The position numbers and the translations under genes were made by a program. A stretch of 44,297 nt of DNA from IMG/VR virus record IMGVR_UViG_3300008954_000090, positions 1 through 44,297 of that record; one strand, 5' to 3'. Within the stretch, counting starts at the first letter, position 1; each line of letters opens with the position of its first letter. This DNA is from a virus. Of the stretch, positions 1-8,803 are shown in pieces. The notes beneath the pieces are model-generated. The model had not been told where the DNA came from. It was given only the letters and a program-made list of their open reading frames with translations, and did no database searches.

Positions 1-282
1 TAACCAGTAATCATCTAAATCCATAATAGATGGGATACCTAATTTTTTAATTCTTTCTATAGCTTTTAATGACCTTTGATAGTCAGGACATAAACTTCTA
101 TGGTAATGAATAATATCATATTTTTGTAAGAATTTGTCATTTTCCAAATCTGGAGAGTAATCAATATCTACCCAAAATTCATCTGGATACATTTTTTGAA
201 GACATAAGTGAGGGTCGACTGAACGAAATTTTGAAACTCCAGTTCTATCACTGGGTAACACGAGTACTTTAATTTTTGACAT
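1..282 (-). CDS. Glycosyltransferase-like protein, partial (N-terminal 94 residues)
   Basis: Open frame on the minus strand from the ATG at 282 that runs off the left edge of the window without a stop, so only the N-terminus is visible. It begins MSKIKVLVLPSDRTGVSKFR, a Rossmann-type first strand followed by a loop. Near residue 88 it carries an IMDLDDYW segment, like the acidic D-x-D-D-x-W stretch seen at the end of the N-terminal domain of GT4/GT1-type glycosyltransferases found in phages. The probable role is sugar transfer to DNA bases, virion or host surface, but the acceptor cannot be judged. It lies downstream of the 2854-333 minus operon and has its own promoter-like sequence (301-329). 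Family assignment is from pattern memory; the catalytic C-terminal half is outside the window. Confidence 0.6.
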   Translation of the reverse strand, partial: MSKIKVLVLPSDRTGVSKFRSVDPHLCLQKMYPDEFWVDIDYSPDLENDKFLQKYDIIHYHRSLCPDYQRSLKAIERIKKLGIPSIMDLDDYWL

Positions 283-300
283 ATAATTTAATTTTAGTAA

Positions 301-329
301 AACTTACCAAAATTTTGCAACTATGTCAA
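301..329 (-). promoter_or_regulatory. Putative sigma70/Bacteroidetes-type promoter for the glycosyltransferase gene
   Basis: On the minus strand TTGACA (329-324) is followed after exactly 17 nt by TAAGTTTTA (starting at 306). The gene start is at 282. The same layout, TTGACA-N17-TAnnTTTT, occurs before the DNA polymerase gene at 8755-8783, which is the main reason for believing it. Confidence 0.45.
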
Positions 330-332
330 TTG

Positions 333-1001
333 TTAACTTTTTAATGTTTTAACTTTTGATAATTTTCCACTAAAAACTTTATTACCTACTCTAAGGGTTA
401 AATTTTCTTTAATATTTGTAGACCCTAATAAAGCTTTATTGATTTTTGCTTCAATTAATTCATCCAAAGTCTCTGTAATAATAGCTTTTATTTCAGATTT
501 AAGTGATGAAGACTCAAGAGGTACTTGGGGTGGTGGTATTGGGGATGGTTGTGAATTATTTTCCTTAATAATATTGGATATGTTGGAATTGCTTTGTTGT
601 CTCATTCCATCTACACTATAGTCTTGATTGTTCATTTTTTGGGCTACTTCGTTCATAAATTGTGGGCTCAGATTAGCACCAGTATTTATATCTGGAATAG
701 GATTTTCAATCATAGCTTGTTTTACAGCTTCAGGTAAGTTAGAACCCATAATAGATTTTCGTGTAAGTTTAGAGTGTGGTTTTAAGTCCATCGGTTGTTG
801 TTGTGGAATACTTCCTGCTTGCATAGGTGGAGTATTATGAGGCATAGGATTTACAGGTTGTCTACTGCCCATAGATTGGGGAATAGAAGGGGTTTCGGGA
901 ATGACAGCTTTTTTTGATACAGTACTTTCAGTTTGTAATTTATCATGGTTCATAAAACGTGCTGCGTTTACCAATGACTGTTGTAATGTTGTTTCGTCCA
1001 T
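333..1001 (-). CDS. Hypothetical protein, proline/glutamine-rich with helical C-terminus
   Basis: A 222-residue protein with no recognised family. Roughly residues 25-75 are rich in P, Q and S and look disordered. Residues about 165-190 (SEIKAIITETLDELIEAKIN) form a likely amphipathic or coiled-coil helix, followed by a short basic beta-hairpin (VGNKVFSGKLSKVK) at the C-terminus. There is no signal peptide or membrane segment. It is the last gene of a tightly packed minus-strand operon: the upstream WYL-like gene stops 4 nt before its start. The company of other small, disordered, acidic proteins suggests a minor virion or assembly protein, but this is only inferred from context. Confidence 0.6.
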   Translation of the reverse strand: MDETTLQQSLVNAARFMNHDKLQTESTVSKKAVIPETPSIPQSMGSRQPVNPMPHNTPPMQAGSIPQQQPMDLKPHSKLTRKSIMGSNLPEAVKQAMIENPIPDINTGANLSPQFMNEVAQKMNNQDYSVDGMRQQSNSNISNIIKENNSQPSPIPPPQVPLESSSLKSEIKAIITETLDELIEAKINKALLGSTNIKENLTLRVGNKVFSGKLSKVKTLKS

Positions 1002-1005
1002 AGTT

Positions 1006-1395
1006 TTAAAATTTTGCTATACACCAAGGTGTATCATTATACATGCTTTTATCGCCTGTTGGATTAAAGTTAGGACGAGGTTGGTCAAAAGTATCTATTA
1101 AAGGGTCCCAATTTGATATTCTATCTAATCTAAAGAATTTCCATCCTGGAGTTTTTTCGGGTCTATCAGTCGCTCCTGCTGTTTGCCATGCACGTACAAC
1201 TGGATTACCTCGTTGGTTGCCCTTTAGTTTAGTTTCTCCTGCAGCTACAGGTTCAATTGTTCTATTCCCTGGATGTAGGGTCATATCTCCTGAATAATAA
1301 ATATTTACTACATTTCTGCCATCAATTGCACTACACACTTCTGCTCTATCTGCTGATTCTACAATTAATGTTTTTAATGTATTAAAAAGTTTCAT
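1006..1395 (-). CDS. WYL-like domain protein with putative capsid-targeting N-terminus
   Basis: A 129-residue protein. Residues about 20-100 follow the WYL-fold pattern: a beta-strand with VVNIYYSG, then R-x-IEP (GNRTIEPVA), then an alternating strand VVRAWQ, then PGWKFFRLDRI. This matches the usual order Y-x-x...R-x-I-x-P...V-R-A-[YWF]...F-R-L-D-R-I. WYL domains bind nucleic acid or nucleotide ligands and regulate transcription or defence systems. Here there is no HTH domain, so it is a stand-alone sensor-like module. The N-terminus MKLFNTLKTLIVES is a short amphipathic helix ending in I-V-E, like the tags described for the 23-27 kb island. It lies mid-operon, 13 nt downstream of the preceding gene. 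The WYL call is by pattern, not by search. Confidence 0.6.
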   Translation of the reverse strand: MKLFNTLKTLIVESADRAEVCSAIDGRNVVNIYYSGDMTLHPGNRTIEPVAAGETKLKGNQRGNPVVRAWQTAGATDRPEKTPGWKFFRLDRISNWDPLIDTFDQPRPNFNPTGDKSMYNDTPWCIAKF

Positions 1396-1408
1396 TACTT
1401 AGTAATTC

Positions 1409-1732
1409 TTAAGGAGTTAAATTAATTGTGTCGGTAGCGTCATCATTTGGAGAGGTAGTATAGTAACGATTTTTGGAATTATATTGATTTGTTACTATTA
1501 AACTTTTTCTCTCTAACTGGTCTGTCCTAGTTCCTGCATCTGTAGAACTCCAATTAGTTGCAGTTCCTCTACCTTTTTCATCTCCATCAGATGAAGCGTT
1601 AGGGTGGTTAACAGAATATCCAGCCTCTTCTGCTGCTGGATTATAACCATTACGTGCAAAAGCTTTTTTTCTTTCTGCTGCAGCGGTATCACTTAATTGT
1701 TGTCCTGCGGTTGGTTCGTTAGTATTTGCCAT
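1409..1732 (-). CDS. Hypothetical disordered protein
   Basis: A 107-residue protein rich in N, T, A, S, D and G, with almost no long hydrophobic segment. It is probably intrinsically disordered, with a short ordered stretch around ERKSLIVTNQYNSKNRYYTT near residues 75-94. No family is recognised. It is third in the minus-strand operon, with 12 nt between the upstream gene's stop and its start. The composition would suit a minor virion decoration or core protein, but that is speculative. Confidence 0.55.
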   Translation of the reverse strand: MANTNEPTAGQQLSDTAAAERKKAFARNGYNPAAEEAGYSVNHPNASSDGDEKGRGTATNWSSTDAGTRTDQLERKSLIVTNQYNSKNRYYTTSPNDDATDTINLTP

Positions 1733-1744
1733 TTTGTTTTATTT

Positions 1745-2197
1745 TTAATATAAGTTTATTAATTTATTTATTCTTTTAACTTCTTCTCGTAGTCCTTTTG
1801 CTTTGTCGGGTTCGGGAACATTGACATAGGTAGGGTTAGAGTTATGAGCATCTTTAGTATGTTCACTCTTATAAATATTAGATAATACATTTGATTTAAC
1901 TTTTCTTCCAGTTTCTTCACCATCTCTTACCTTGTCTTCTAAAATAGAAAAAAACTTTTTGCCATAATCCCCACCAGTTAATTTATAAGGCCATTTTTCT
2001 TCATCCGCATTTCTAAAAAAATTATTTATCTTTTTTAAAAGTGCAAGAGAAATAATTGGGTCACTAACTAAATTTTTAGCTCTTTCGTATCCTTCCGTTG
2101 TTCTTGGACCCTCGAAATCATTTAAAGCTAATTTAATTTTCTCTATGACTTTATCAGATACTTTAAATTTTTTATCTCTTAAAGAAATGTCAGACAT
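1745..2197 (-). CDS. Hypothetical helical charged protein
   Basis: A 150-residue, lysine- and glutamate-rich, probably all-helical protein with no recognised domain. The C-terminus LREEVKRINKLINLY is an amphipathic helix resembling, in reverse position, the short N-terminal helices found in other proteins of this window (compare MLNEQIKRIKNLM at 24854). No signal peptide or membrane helix. It starts 3 nt after the stop of the upstream gene, so the two are likely translationally coupled. Confidence 0.6.
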   Translation of the reverse strand: MSDISLRDKKFKVSDKVIEKIKLALNDFEGPRTTEGYERAKNLVSDPIISLALLKKINNFFRNADEEKWPYKLTGGDYGKKFFSILEDKVRDGEETGRKVKSNVLSNIYKSEHTKDAHNSNPTYVNVPEPDKAKGLREEVKRINKLINLY

Positions 2198-2200
2198 TTG

Positions 2201-2854
2201 TTATAGTTGTTTTTTTATAAATTCCTTCCAGTCAATACCGTTATCAGTAAATGCTTTTTTTAGATTATCCCATTTTCTTTGTAAGGTTTTATTGAGTCCT
2301 CCATCGTGCAATTCTTGTTCTTTATCCCCCAAATCATTATCTCCATTCTTATCACTTAAAAGTTTCTCTACTATTTTTTTAACTTTATCTTTCTCAGTAA
2401 TTCTCATTTTTTTAGACTTTAACTGTTTTTTTGACCCATTTACAATCTTTCCATTTTCTAACGCTTTCTCGACAGCCTTATCATAAGTTAAACCATAACC
2501 ATCGTCATCATCCATAAACATATCAATTGTCTCATCTCCCGCCATTAAATCAATCTCTTCATTATCTCCGAGACCAGCTCCTTGATAGGACTCCGCCCAA
2601 TAACGTCTAAAATAGAACCCTCTTGGTTTTTGATGACTAACCGCTTCTACATCGTCACTAGTACTTCTACTTACTTTGGTCGCTTTATTATAGTTTAGTG
2701 GAATCTTAGAACTCATAATGGACCCATCATAGTCCACTAACTCTTCTAATTCTTCTTCACCAGAATCTTCAGATTCTATTTCTGCCAACCAATCCTCGTG
2801 TTCTTGGTCAGGGTGGATTTCACCACAATTATGTTTTTTTGTTTCTTTATTCAT
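2201..2854 (-). CDS. Hypothetical acidic protein, first gene of minus-strand operon
   Basis: A 217-residue, strongly acidic protein. The N-terminal ~45 residues include a His/Cys-containing start (KHNCGEIHPDQEHEDW) and a D/E-rich run. Residues about 75-115 contain FYFRRYWAESYQGAGLGDNEEIDLMAG and a run of aspartates. The C-terminal third is basic and helical. No family is recognised. It heads the operon reading 2854 to 333, with a putative late promoter (TATAAATAT on the plus strand at 2870-2878) 15 nt upstream of its start and divergent from the 2907 gene. Confidence 0.6.
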   Translation of the reverse strand: MNKETKKHNCGEIHPDQEHEDWLAEIESEDSGEEELEELVDYDGSIMSSKIPLNYNKATKVSRSTSDDVEAVSHQKPRGFYFRRYWAESYQGAGLGDNEEIDLMAGDETIDMFMDDDDGYGLTYDKAVEKALENGKIVNGSKKQLKSKKMRITEKDKVKKIVEKLLSDKNGDNDLGDKEQELHDGGLNKTLQRKWDNLKKAFTDNGIDWKEFIKKQL

Positions 2855-2869
2855 AGTATATACTTTTAT

Positions 2870-2878
2870 TATAAATAT
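2870..2878 (-). promoter_or_regulatory. Putative phage late promoter motif (ATATTTATA) for the 2854 operon
   Basis: Minus-strand ATATTTATA in the divergent intergenic gap, 15 nt upstream of the ATG at 2854. The same 9-mer recurs upstream of many structural genes in this window. A degenerate plus-strand copy (GTATTTATG, 2894-2902) lies just before the 2907 gene. Confidence 0.4.
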
Positions 2879-2906
2879 TAAGTAATCAAAGAAGTATTTA
2901 TGAATA

Positions 2907-5900
2907 ATGGGACCACAAAATTTAAATAACTATTATTTTAACAGATTAGACGCACATATTGACTATAGTTCGTACTATGACTTCTTTCTTGCATCTGACG
3001 AGAAAGACTATAATAAGGAAGTAATCTATTCAAAATACCCTATAGGGGCGTGGGGGAATGAAACAGACATCGAAAACGGTGTAGCTTTTCCTTCTAATAC
3101 TTTGGTCGCGTGGTTTGATTTAAGTAAAACCGCAACCACCCAATACACTAATTTGGTATGTAATGAATATCATGCAGATAATACACTTTTAAGTCTAAGT
3201 TATTGGCAAAAATCCCAACCAGACGCTCACGATGCTGATTGTGTTTGTCACACATGTTATGCAAGTATCTATACTGGTGACGGTAGATATGTTACTTCGA
3301 TATGTGATGTGGGACTAACTGGAATTGATAATAGTTTAGTTTATTATATGAGTGGTAATACAAACGAATGTGATTTTTGTTTATCTGCTTTTACCGCCAC
3401 TACAGTATTTGAGGGGTATGTAACAGGAAGTACAATTGCAGGAACTACCGATTTTTCTGTGGACACTTGGACAGTGGGGACGCCAACCGCTGTAAGTAGT
3501 TTAACAACGGGAACTTTCCCTAACACAGGAGGAGTATTAACGAGTACAGCAACAAGTATAAGTGATAATTTTTTATCTTATAATGATTGTTCTTTATATT
3601 ATTATGATAGTTGTTGTGAATTTAGAACTCCTGGGGAACAAGTATATAAATTAAGGTTAAGTGATGCTGAATATTTGGGTACACCGGGAAGTGGAGCTAC
3701 TGCAACCACAGCTTCTATGGTTATGACAATGAGGGCATCAGGAGTTGATGACTACGCTATTTTATCTTTAACTGATACTGTGGGGACAACCAAACTCTAT
3801 TGGATAAACGGAAGTGTAACCTATTCATCGATAGGAACAGGAGGACAATCTGGTACCAGTACCTACCCTCTTGGATTTCATGATGAAGTAACCGTAGGGG
3901 GGTCAATACCTCCAGCAGGTACAACAAGTTCAGTAGTAACATTTGCACAGTGTTACGGATTAAATGGAATTAATGCAGCAATACAAATAAAAAATGCGGT
4001 AGAAGGAGCAAATGGTCATAATGGAACTATTACTGTGACGTTAGACGGAGTGGGAGGAATAACCTTCACCCAATCAGTAGCGGGTGTGGGAGGTAATAAA
4101 ACTACAAAAATAGTTGGTACTTTTGGTCGAGGACTTCAACGAGTTTTTAATAGTGGATATGACCCTTCACCAACATATGCAGCGGGTGGGGGACCTACTG
4201 AATACCAATACGCAAACTTTATAGGAGGTACGGGATTTGTGGGAAGTACTACTTTTGTAGCAAAAACAGATATACAAGTAGGATACATACAGACACCATG
4301 TAAATTGGAGACGTTAAAATTATGGGAAACTCTACCTACCGAATATAGGCACGACCCACTCCATTACGATAGAAGACTTAAATTAAAACAAATAACTGGT
4401 TATACTCAAAACGCTTATGACTATAACATTGTGAGTAGTGCAGATACATGTGCAGGAAACTACGAACAATTATATGGCGGATTTTATCAAGGATTTTTTA
4501 AATTAGAAGACCAACCATATCAAGTTTTACCAACTCGTGCAGAATGTGGGTGGACAGTAGAATGTTTACTTAAAGTAAGACAAAATGCTGAAATTTGTCC
4601 AGCGTATTCTAACACCCTAAATCACAAATATCCAAATAATGCAGGATTCTTTTATTATATGGGTACAAGAGCAGAAAATAAATTTTGGGACCCTTATAGT
4701 GGGGAAACAGGTAAAAGAACATGTAAAGAATCTGTATATGGATGTACGGGAGATACAATGCCACTTCAACAATCAGCGTGTACCGAAACTCGTGATGTGT
4801 GTGGTAATAAACATTTAAGTTGTATTAGTGCAACTACGTATGATAATAGAATTGATGTGGGTAGTAATTCTTTTGGGTTGAGGTTAACTCCAGATTATAG
4901 ATTAGGATTTAGGGCCATATATTATACTGGAACTTGTGTAATGACTGGTTCTTGTATGACTGGGCTTACTTATACTACCGCGTTTACTATGACTGAGGAA
5001 TACACGACTGACCCTATATGTAATTTAACAGGTTCTACACAAATAGGTAATGAACCGTGGTTATTAATAAGTGCAAGGTTTGAAAGGGACTATTGTTGGT
5101 ATGGGTGTGATTTAGAGAATGAAGGGGGAGTTAATGATTTAATAAAAATAATACCTCCAGGTCTGGACGCTATAACATCAAATCCTATTCCAGAACAAGA
5201 AATAGAATTTACTAGAAAGTGGGTAGACGAATTGGCGTATAGAAGAGGAACTTTAACGCTTTTTGTAAATGGAAGGCCAGTGTTAGAAATACCAGATTTT
5301 GAAGAAGTAATACCTAGAAGATTAAACACCAAACCTGAATTACAGGTGGGGGTCCCATACAATATTTCTTGGGGTGGTGGGTCACAAGGACTTTTGGAGA
5401 CGATGACATTTAATGGTAATAATAGTTGTAGGCCTTACCAACGAGACTATAAAGATTTAGGCTTACTAATAGAAAAGAATTTTGCGGGAACCTTTGATGG
5501 TGGGATATCACAAATGAGATATTATATTGAGCCTTTAGGTAATGACGAAATAATACATAACTATTTAGTAAATAAGGATAGGTACCAATTAGTGGATTGT
5601 GCATGTCAAGGAACTGTTTGTCACCCAGGTAGAATATTGTACTTAACTGAAGGTGATTCGGTAGATTTAGATATTGAATTTGTTGCAACATGTGTAGAGA
5701 CAGGTATAACTGGGGATACTTGCACCAACCCATTAGGTATAATCTTAAGTGGGTATACCGCAGCACAGTCGGGAAGTATAACTACTTCTGTTGACAAACT
5801 ATCCTCTTATATAGGAAATAATGACTATACGGGAATTAGATTTAATAGTGTTATAACCGATAATATTAGTAGTTATCAGTTCTATATTGTACCAGATTTG

Positions 5901-6032
5901 GGTACGGGAACAGAAGAAATTGTGAATTTACCGTTCTGCGCGGGGCCAAAGGACGTAATCAAAATAATTATATATAAAATAAACTATAGTTTACCATCAA
6001 ATATGTTGGTATACGGTAATCTTTACAGATAA
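2907..6032 (+). CDS. Large cysteine-rich virion structural protein with LamG/ConA-like region
   Basis: A 1041-residue protein, G/T/Y-rich and unusually rich in cysteine (for example CVCHTCY near residue 110 and CACQGTVCHPG near 905). Residues about 770-890 look like a concanavalin/LamG-type jelly roll: a strand with GTLTLFVNGRPVLEI, then FAGTFDGGISQMRYYIEPL and NDEIIHNY, the usual end of such domains. The probable role is a baseplate-periphery or adhesin protein binding cell-surface glycans. The start chosen is ATG 2907; an ATG at 2900 is in another frame and closes after nine codons. Its stop overlaps the next start (TAATG at 6030-6034), so the two genes are coupled. No enzyme motif was seen. 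Confidence 0.7.
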   Translation: MGPQNLNNYYFNRLDAHIDYSSYYDFFLASDEKDYNKEVIYSKYPIGAWGNETDIENGVAFPSNTLVAWFDLSKTATTQYTNLVCNEYHADNTLLSLSYWQKSQPDAHDADCVCHTCYASIYTGDGRYVTSICDVGLTGIDNSLVYYMSGNTNECDFCLSAFTATTVFEGYVTGSTIAGTTDFSVDTWTVGTPTAVSSLTTGTFPNTGGVLTSTATSISDNFLSYNDCSLYYYDSCCEFRTPGEQVYKLRLSDAEYLGTPGSGATATTASMVMTMRASGVDDYAILSLTDTVGTTKLYWINGSVTYSSIGTGGQSGTSTYPLGFHDEVTVGGSIPPAGTTSSVVTFAQCYGLNGINAAIQIKNAVEGANGHNGTITVTLDGVGGITFTQSVAGVGGNKTTKIVGTFGRGLQRVFNSGYDPSPTYAAGGGPTEYQYANFIGGTGFVGSTTFVAKTDIQVGYIQTPCKLETLKLWETLPTEYRHDPLHYDRRLKLKQITGYTQNAYDYNIVSSADTCAGNYEQLYGGFYQGFFKLEDQPYQVLPTRAECGWTVECLLKVRQNAEICPAYSNTLNHKYPNNAGFFYYMGTRAENKFWDPYSGETGKRTCKESVYGCTGDTMPLQQSACTETRDVCGNKHLSCISATTYDNRIDVGSNSFGLRLTPDYRLGFRAIYYTGTCVMTGSCMTGLTYTTAFTMTEEYTTDPICNLTGSTQIGNEPWLLISARFERDYCWYGCDLENEGGVNDLIKIIPPGLDAITSNPIPEQEIEFTRKWVDELAYRRGTLTLFVNGRPVLEIPDFEEVIPRRLNTKPELQVGVPYNISWGGGSQGLLETMTFNGNNSCRPYQRDYKDLGLLIEKNFAGTFDGGISQMRYYIEPLGNDEIIHNYLVNKDRYQLVDCACQGTVCHPGRILYLTEGDSVDLDIEFVATCVETGITGDTCTNPLGIILSGYTAAQSGSITTSVDKLSSYIGNNDYTGIRFNSVITDNISSYQFYIVPDLGTGTEEIVNLPFCAGPKDVIKIIIYKINYSLPSNMLVYGNLYR

Positions 6033-6361
6033 TGAGTTGTAAATGCAAAAATATAATAGAGAATTGGCAAGGGGGAACAGTACCTTTGGGTACCACTTTC
6101 TTGAATTGGGTTAATTTTAGTGGACAAACTCAGTTTGCAGGTGACGTTTTATTAGTCAATATGTGTCAAACAGAGAATGGGACTAAAAAATTGAGGGATA
6201 TGTTAACACGTGGAGCACACCCATCCCCTGTAGATTCAAACGATATTTATTGTATATATACAAACCACCAAGTTATTCATGCAGATGAATGGATAATAGA
6301 TGGTATAATAAATTTAGACGGAGAAGCGGTAATTTTAGGTACCGATTTAATATTAAGTTAA
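6032..6361 (+). CDS. Small virion-associated hypothetical protein
   Basis: A 109-residue protein starting MSCKCKNIIENW, with a cysteine pair (C-x-C) at the extreme N-terminus and a beta-rich body (TTFLNWVNFSGQTQFAGDVLLVNM). Its TAATG start overlap with the large upstream structural gene implies translational coupling and a shared virion role, for example a connector or fibre attachment subunit. No family is recognised. Confidence 0.55.
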   Translation: MSCKCKNIIENWQGGTVPLGTTFLNWVNFSGQTQFAGDVLLVNMCQTENGTKKLRDMLTRGAHPSPVDSNDIYCIYTNHQVIHADEWIIDGIINLDGEAVILGTDLILS

Positions 6362-6390
6362 AAAATAAATAAAAATAAATATAAAAGAAC

Positions 6391-7584
6391 ATGTCAGCAA
6401 AACTTAGGATAAAAGTAGAAAATACATCAATAATAGGAGCACCACCGTCAGGATATATTTCTTTATTTACTGGTGCAGATACACCAGCTACCACAGGGTA
6501 CACATTTAATCATTTAAGTGTTATAACTCCAGGTAATGAACTTTTTAGAGTTCCTTATCTAGAAGAAGATTTAACAACAGATAGGGGGTTAGCTTTTGGA
6601 GGTAGTGTGGATATAACAGGAACTAGAATAAGAGTTTCGGGGGACACTTACTTAGGAAACAATTGTTCGACGGATGAACTACACGTGAATTCAACATCGT
6701 TCTTCTATTGTAATACTAATTTTATAGGTCCAACAACATTCCAAAGTTCTACATTTAGTGGTGACACAACTGTAGATGGTAATTTAGAGGTAACCAAAAA
6801 TGTTTATATTACAGGTGATACTACTATATGTGGTCACTTAAATTTATGTAATTGTAATGCAGCTGACGGTGTTACAGGTACAACATCAGGATACTCACAA
6901 ACTTTAACAGTTAACACTATTACAGGATGTTCTGATTCTACAATTGTAATTGGACCAGAAGTAAAAATTGGGAATAGAAACACACCAGTAGACTTAGTTA
7001 AAACTAACTTAACACAAGGACTTAGAGTTAATTCTACTAGATTAGTAGATTTCCCAATAACTTTTAGTGGGTATAGTAATCCAGCGGTTTTCACTCCAGA
7101 AAATAGATATGCATTCAAAGAGTTAGATATTGTTGGTGATGGTGGTAAATTTGTTCTACAGAGTGGTTACACTTACGATGTCGAACTTAGAGCTATAGCA
7201 GTAACTCCAACTGGAGAAACGGCTGTATTTAATTTTGAAGAATTTGGAGTAGGTGGATTTGAAAACACAGCAAGATTTATAGCAAGAAATTTAGATGGTG
7301 TTACAGCAATATCTTATCCAATTACTACTAAGTACGCATATAGTCAAGAGCAATTTGCAACTTCACAGGGAGGTTTGAGTGTTGGTTTACCTGAGTCTTA
7401 TAGTTACCCAGGAACATTAATTGCCACTAATACAACTACAGCGTCTACGTTAAATACTGCGGTATTAGGTATCACACATAATTCCTTGAACCAAACATTA
7501 GGTGTGGTTGTAAGTGGACTTACAGATAACACCGATGTGACGTGGAACGTAACTTTAGATTATAAATCTATTAAATTTAATTAA
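6391..7584 (+). CDS. Tail fibre-like protein
   Basis: A 397-residue protein. Residues about 85-160 are short repeating beta-strand units (for example TFSGDTTVDGNLEV, VYITGDTTICGHLNL), typical of trimeric beta-helical fibre shafts. The C-terminal ~165 residues (from about FVLQSGYTYDVEL to the end) form a globular tip domain that is repeated, diverged, at the C-terminus of the next gene (7595-8362). The probable function is receptor binding or fibre scaffolding at the baseplate. An A-rich leader (6362-6390) precedes the ATG and there is no Shine-Dalgarno. No S74 chaperone motif is present here; one is found in the separate gene at 11549-12436. Confidence 0.65.
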   Translation: MSAKLRIKVENTSIIGAPPSGYISLFTGADTPATTGYTFNHLSVITPGNELFRVPYLEEDLTTDRGLAFGGSVDITGTRIRVSGDTYLGNNCSTDELHVNSTSFFYCNTNFIGPTTFQSSTFSGDTTVDGNLEVTKNVYITGDTTICGHLNLCNCNAADGVTGTTSGYSQTLTVNTITGCSDSTIVIGPEVKIGNRNTPVDLVKTNLTQGLRVNSTRLVDFPITFSGYSNPAVFTPENRYAFKELDIVGDGGKFVLQSGYTYDVELRAIAVTPTGETAVFNFEEFGVGGFENTARFIARNLDGVTAISYPITTKYAYSQEQFATSQGGLSVGLPESYSYPGTLIATNTTTASTLNTAVLGITHNSLNQTLGVVVSGLTDNTDVTWNVTLDYKSIKFN

Positions 7585-7594
7585 AATTTAAAAT

Positions 7595-8362
7595 ATGTCT
7601 GACTGCACTCAAGATAGTAGGATAGCTAGTAAAGGATATGTGTCCTGTAACTATACCCCTTTGGGGGATACGTTTTGGAGTGCGGCAACACCAACAAACA
7701 GTATTTATCACGCACCACGAGGAGGTGGAGATGGTGTAGTAGGTATAAACACTAAAACTCCAAATAAAGCTTTAACTGTAGTTGGGGATATTTCTGGAAC
7801 AACCAATATAACTGTTGGGGATAGTTTAACCAATAATAGGGTTCTTAGTGATTTAACAAAAGGTGGTCTATATAGTAACTCTATTTACCCAACCATTTTC
7901 CCACTTGAATATGTGGGTGCGACTATCAATCCAGGTCTGGTATCTCCACCAATGACTGAGTTATTTATTGATGGTAATGCGGGAAGTAGATTTATAGCAC
8001 AAAGTGGTTATACGTATAGTGTAAAAATAAAAAGGGCTCTCGCCGCTAACCCAACAGGAGGAACTGCAGTTTGGGATAGTAATTATTCATCCACTTCTCA
8101 AGGATTAGTTGGACAATTAGTAAATAGAGATGGTGCACTTCAGTGGGACCACGACACAACTGATTGGCCCGCTTTTGCAGTGAATGAAGCACCAGCGTGG
8201 TCACCTACTTTTGTAACTACAGGAAATACTTTAAACGTTTGTAGAATTAGGTTAGAACCAACTAATCATTCCCAGTCGTTGAAGTTGACAGTAAGTGGAT
8301 TAACCGACACAACAGCCATCAACTGGAGAATATGGTTAAGTTATGAATCTTTTAAATATTAA
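7595..8362 (+). CDS. Tail fibre-like protein, paralogue of the preceding gene's C-terminus
   Basis: A 255-residue protein. Residues about 45-85 contain VVGINTKTPNKALTVVGDIS, very like the IGT..P...L.V.G.I.. repeats of phage fibre proteins. From about FIAQSGYTYSVKI to the end it matches the C-terminal tip domain of the upstream fibre gene in order and key residues (SGYTY, PTG.TAV, L.VSGLTD.T...W). This indicates duplication of a receptor-binding or trimerisation tip onto a different, shorter stalk. It follows the upstream gene by 10 nt in the same transcription unit. Confidence 0.65.
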   Translation: MSDCTQDSRIASKGYVSCNYTPLGDTFWSAATPTNSIYHAPRGGGDGVVGINTKTPNKALTVVGDISGTTNITVGDSLTNNRVLSDLTKGGLYSNSIYPTIFPLEYVGATINPGLVSPPMTELFIDGNAGSRFIAQSGYTYSVKIKRALAANPTGGTAVWDSNYSSTSQGLVGQLVNRDGALQWDHDTTDWPAFAVNEAPAWSPTFVTTGNTLNVCRIRLEPTNHSQSLKLTVSGLTDTTAINWRIWLSYESFKY

Positions 8363-8367
8363 TTGTT

Positions 8368-8754
8368 ATGGAATTTTTTGTTAGACAACATTCAAACGAA
8401 CCAATACTAAAGATGCAACTCATTCAAGATGGAAGAAATGATTTTGAGAGTTTTTATCAAAAGTTGGTTAATTCTGCAATTACATTTTCAATGAAAGACA
8501 CTAAGAATGGTGCTTTTGTAATATTAAATAGAGCTGCTGGAGTTGTAGCAAAAACCAGAATAGACCCATCGATGCCTGTAGAATATTACATATATTATAG
8601 ATGGCAAACTGGAGATGTAAGTGAGGTGGGGAGATACCAAGGGCAATTTAATATAACTTTAGTGGAAGAATGTAGTGAATTAATTGTTCCAGTCCGAGAA
8701 GATTTGTATATTAATGTTACAGAAAGTTTCGTCAATAGTTCTTGCGATTGTTAA
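8368..8754 (+). CDS. BppU-N-like Ig-fold baseplate/fibre protein
   Basis: A 128-residue beta-rich protein. The pattern LIQDGRNDFESFYQ...ITFSMKDTKNG...YYIYYRWQTGDVSEVGRYQGQFNITL resembles the N-terminal domain of phage baseplate upper proteins (BppU), in which a G-x-Y-x-G/A-x-F strand follows a diverging loop. The C-terminus ends CDC, echoing other cysteine pairs in this module. It follows the fibre gene by 5 nt and is the last gene before the polymerase promoter, so it closes the adhesion module. BppU assignment is by pattern only. Confidence 0.55.
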   Translation: MEFFVRQHSNEPILKMQLIQDGRNDFESFYQKLVNSAITFSMKDTKNGAFVILNRAAGVVAKTRIDPSMPVEYYIYYRWQTGDVSEVGRYQGQFNITLVEECSELIVPVREDLYINVTESFVNSSCDC

Positions 8755-8783
8755 TTGACAACCTGAATTAAAATTCATATATT
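8755..8783 (+). promoter_or_regulatory. Putative promoter of the DNA polymerase gene
   Basis: TTGACA (8755-8760), exactly 17 nt, then TATATT (8778-8783) continuing as TATATTTTAG. It starts at the base after the preceding stop codon. The -10 also approximates the Bacteroidetes TAnnTTTG element with one mismatch. It gives the polymerase its own promoter inside a structural gene cluster. Confidence 0.55.
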
Positions 8784-8803
8784 TTAGTAAATGTTAAGTA
8801 AAA

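Noticed and set aside
1043-1297. Plus-strand 84-codon ORF opposite the WYL-like gene
   Set aside because: The minus-strand frame has a recognisable domain and fits the operon; the plus frame is its antisense shadow.
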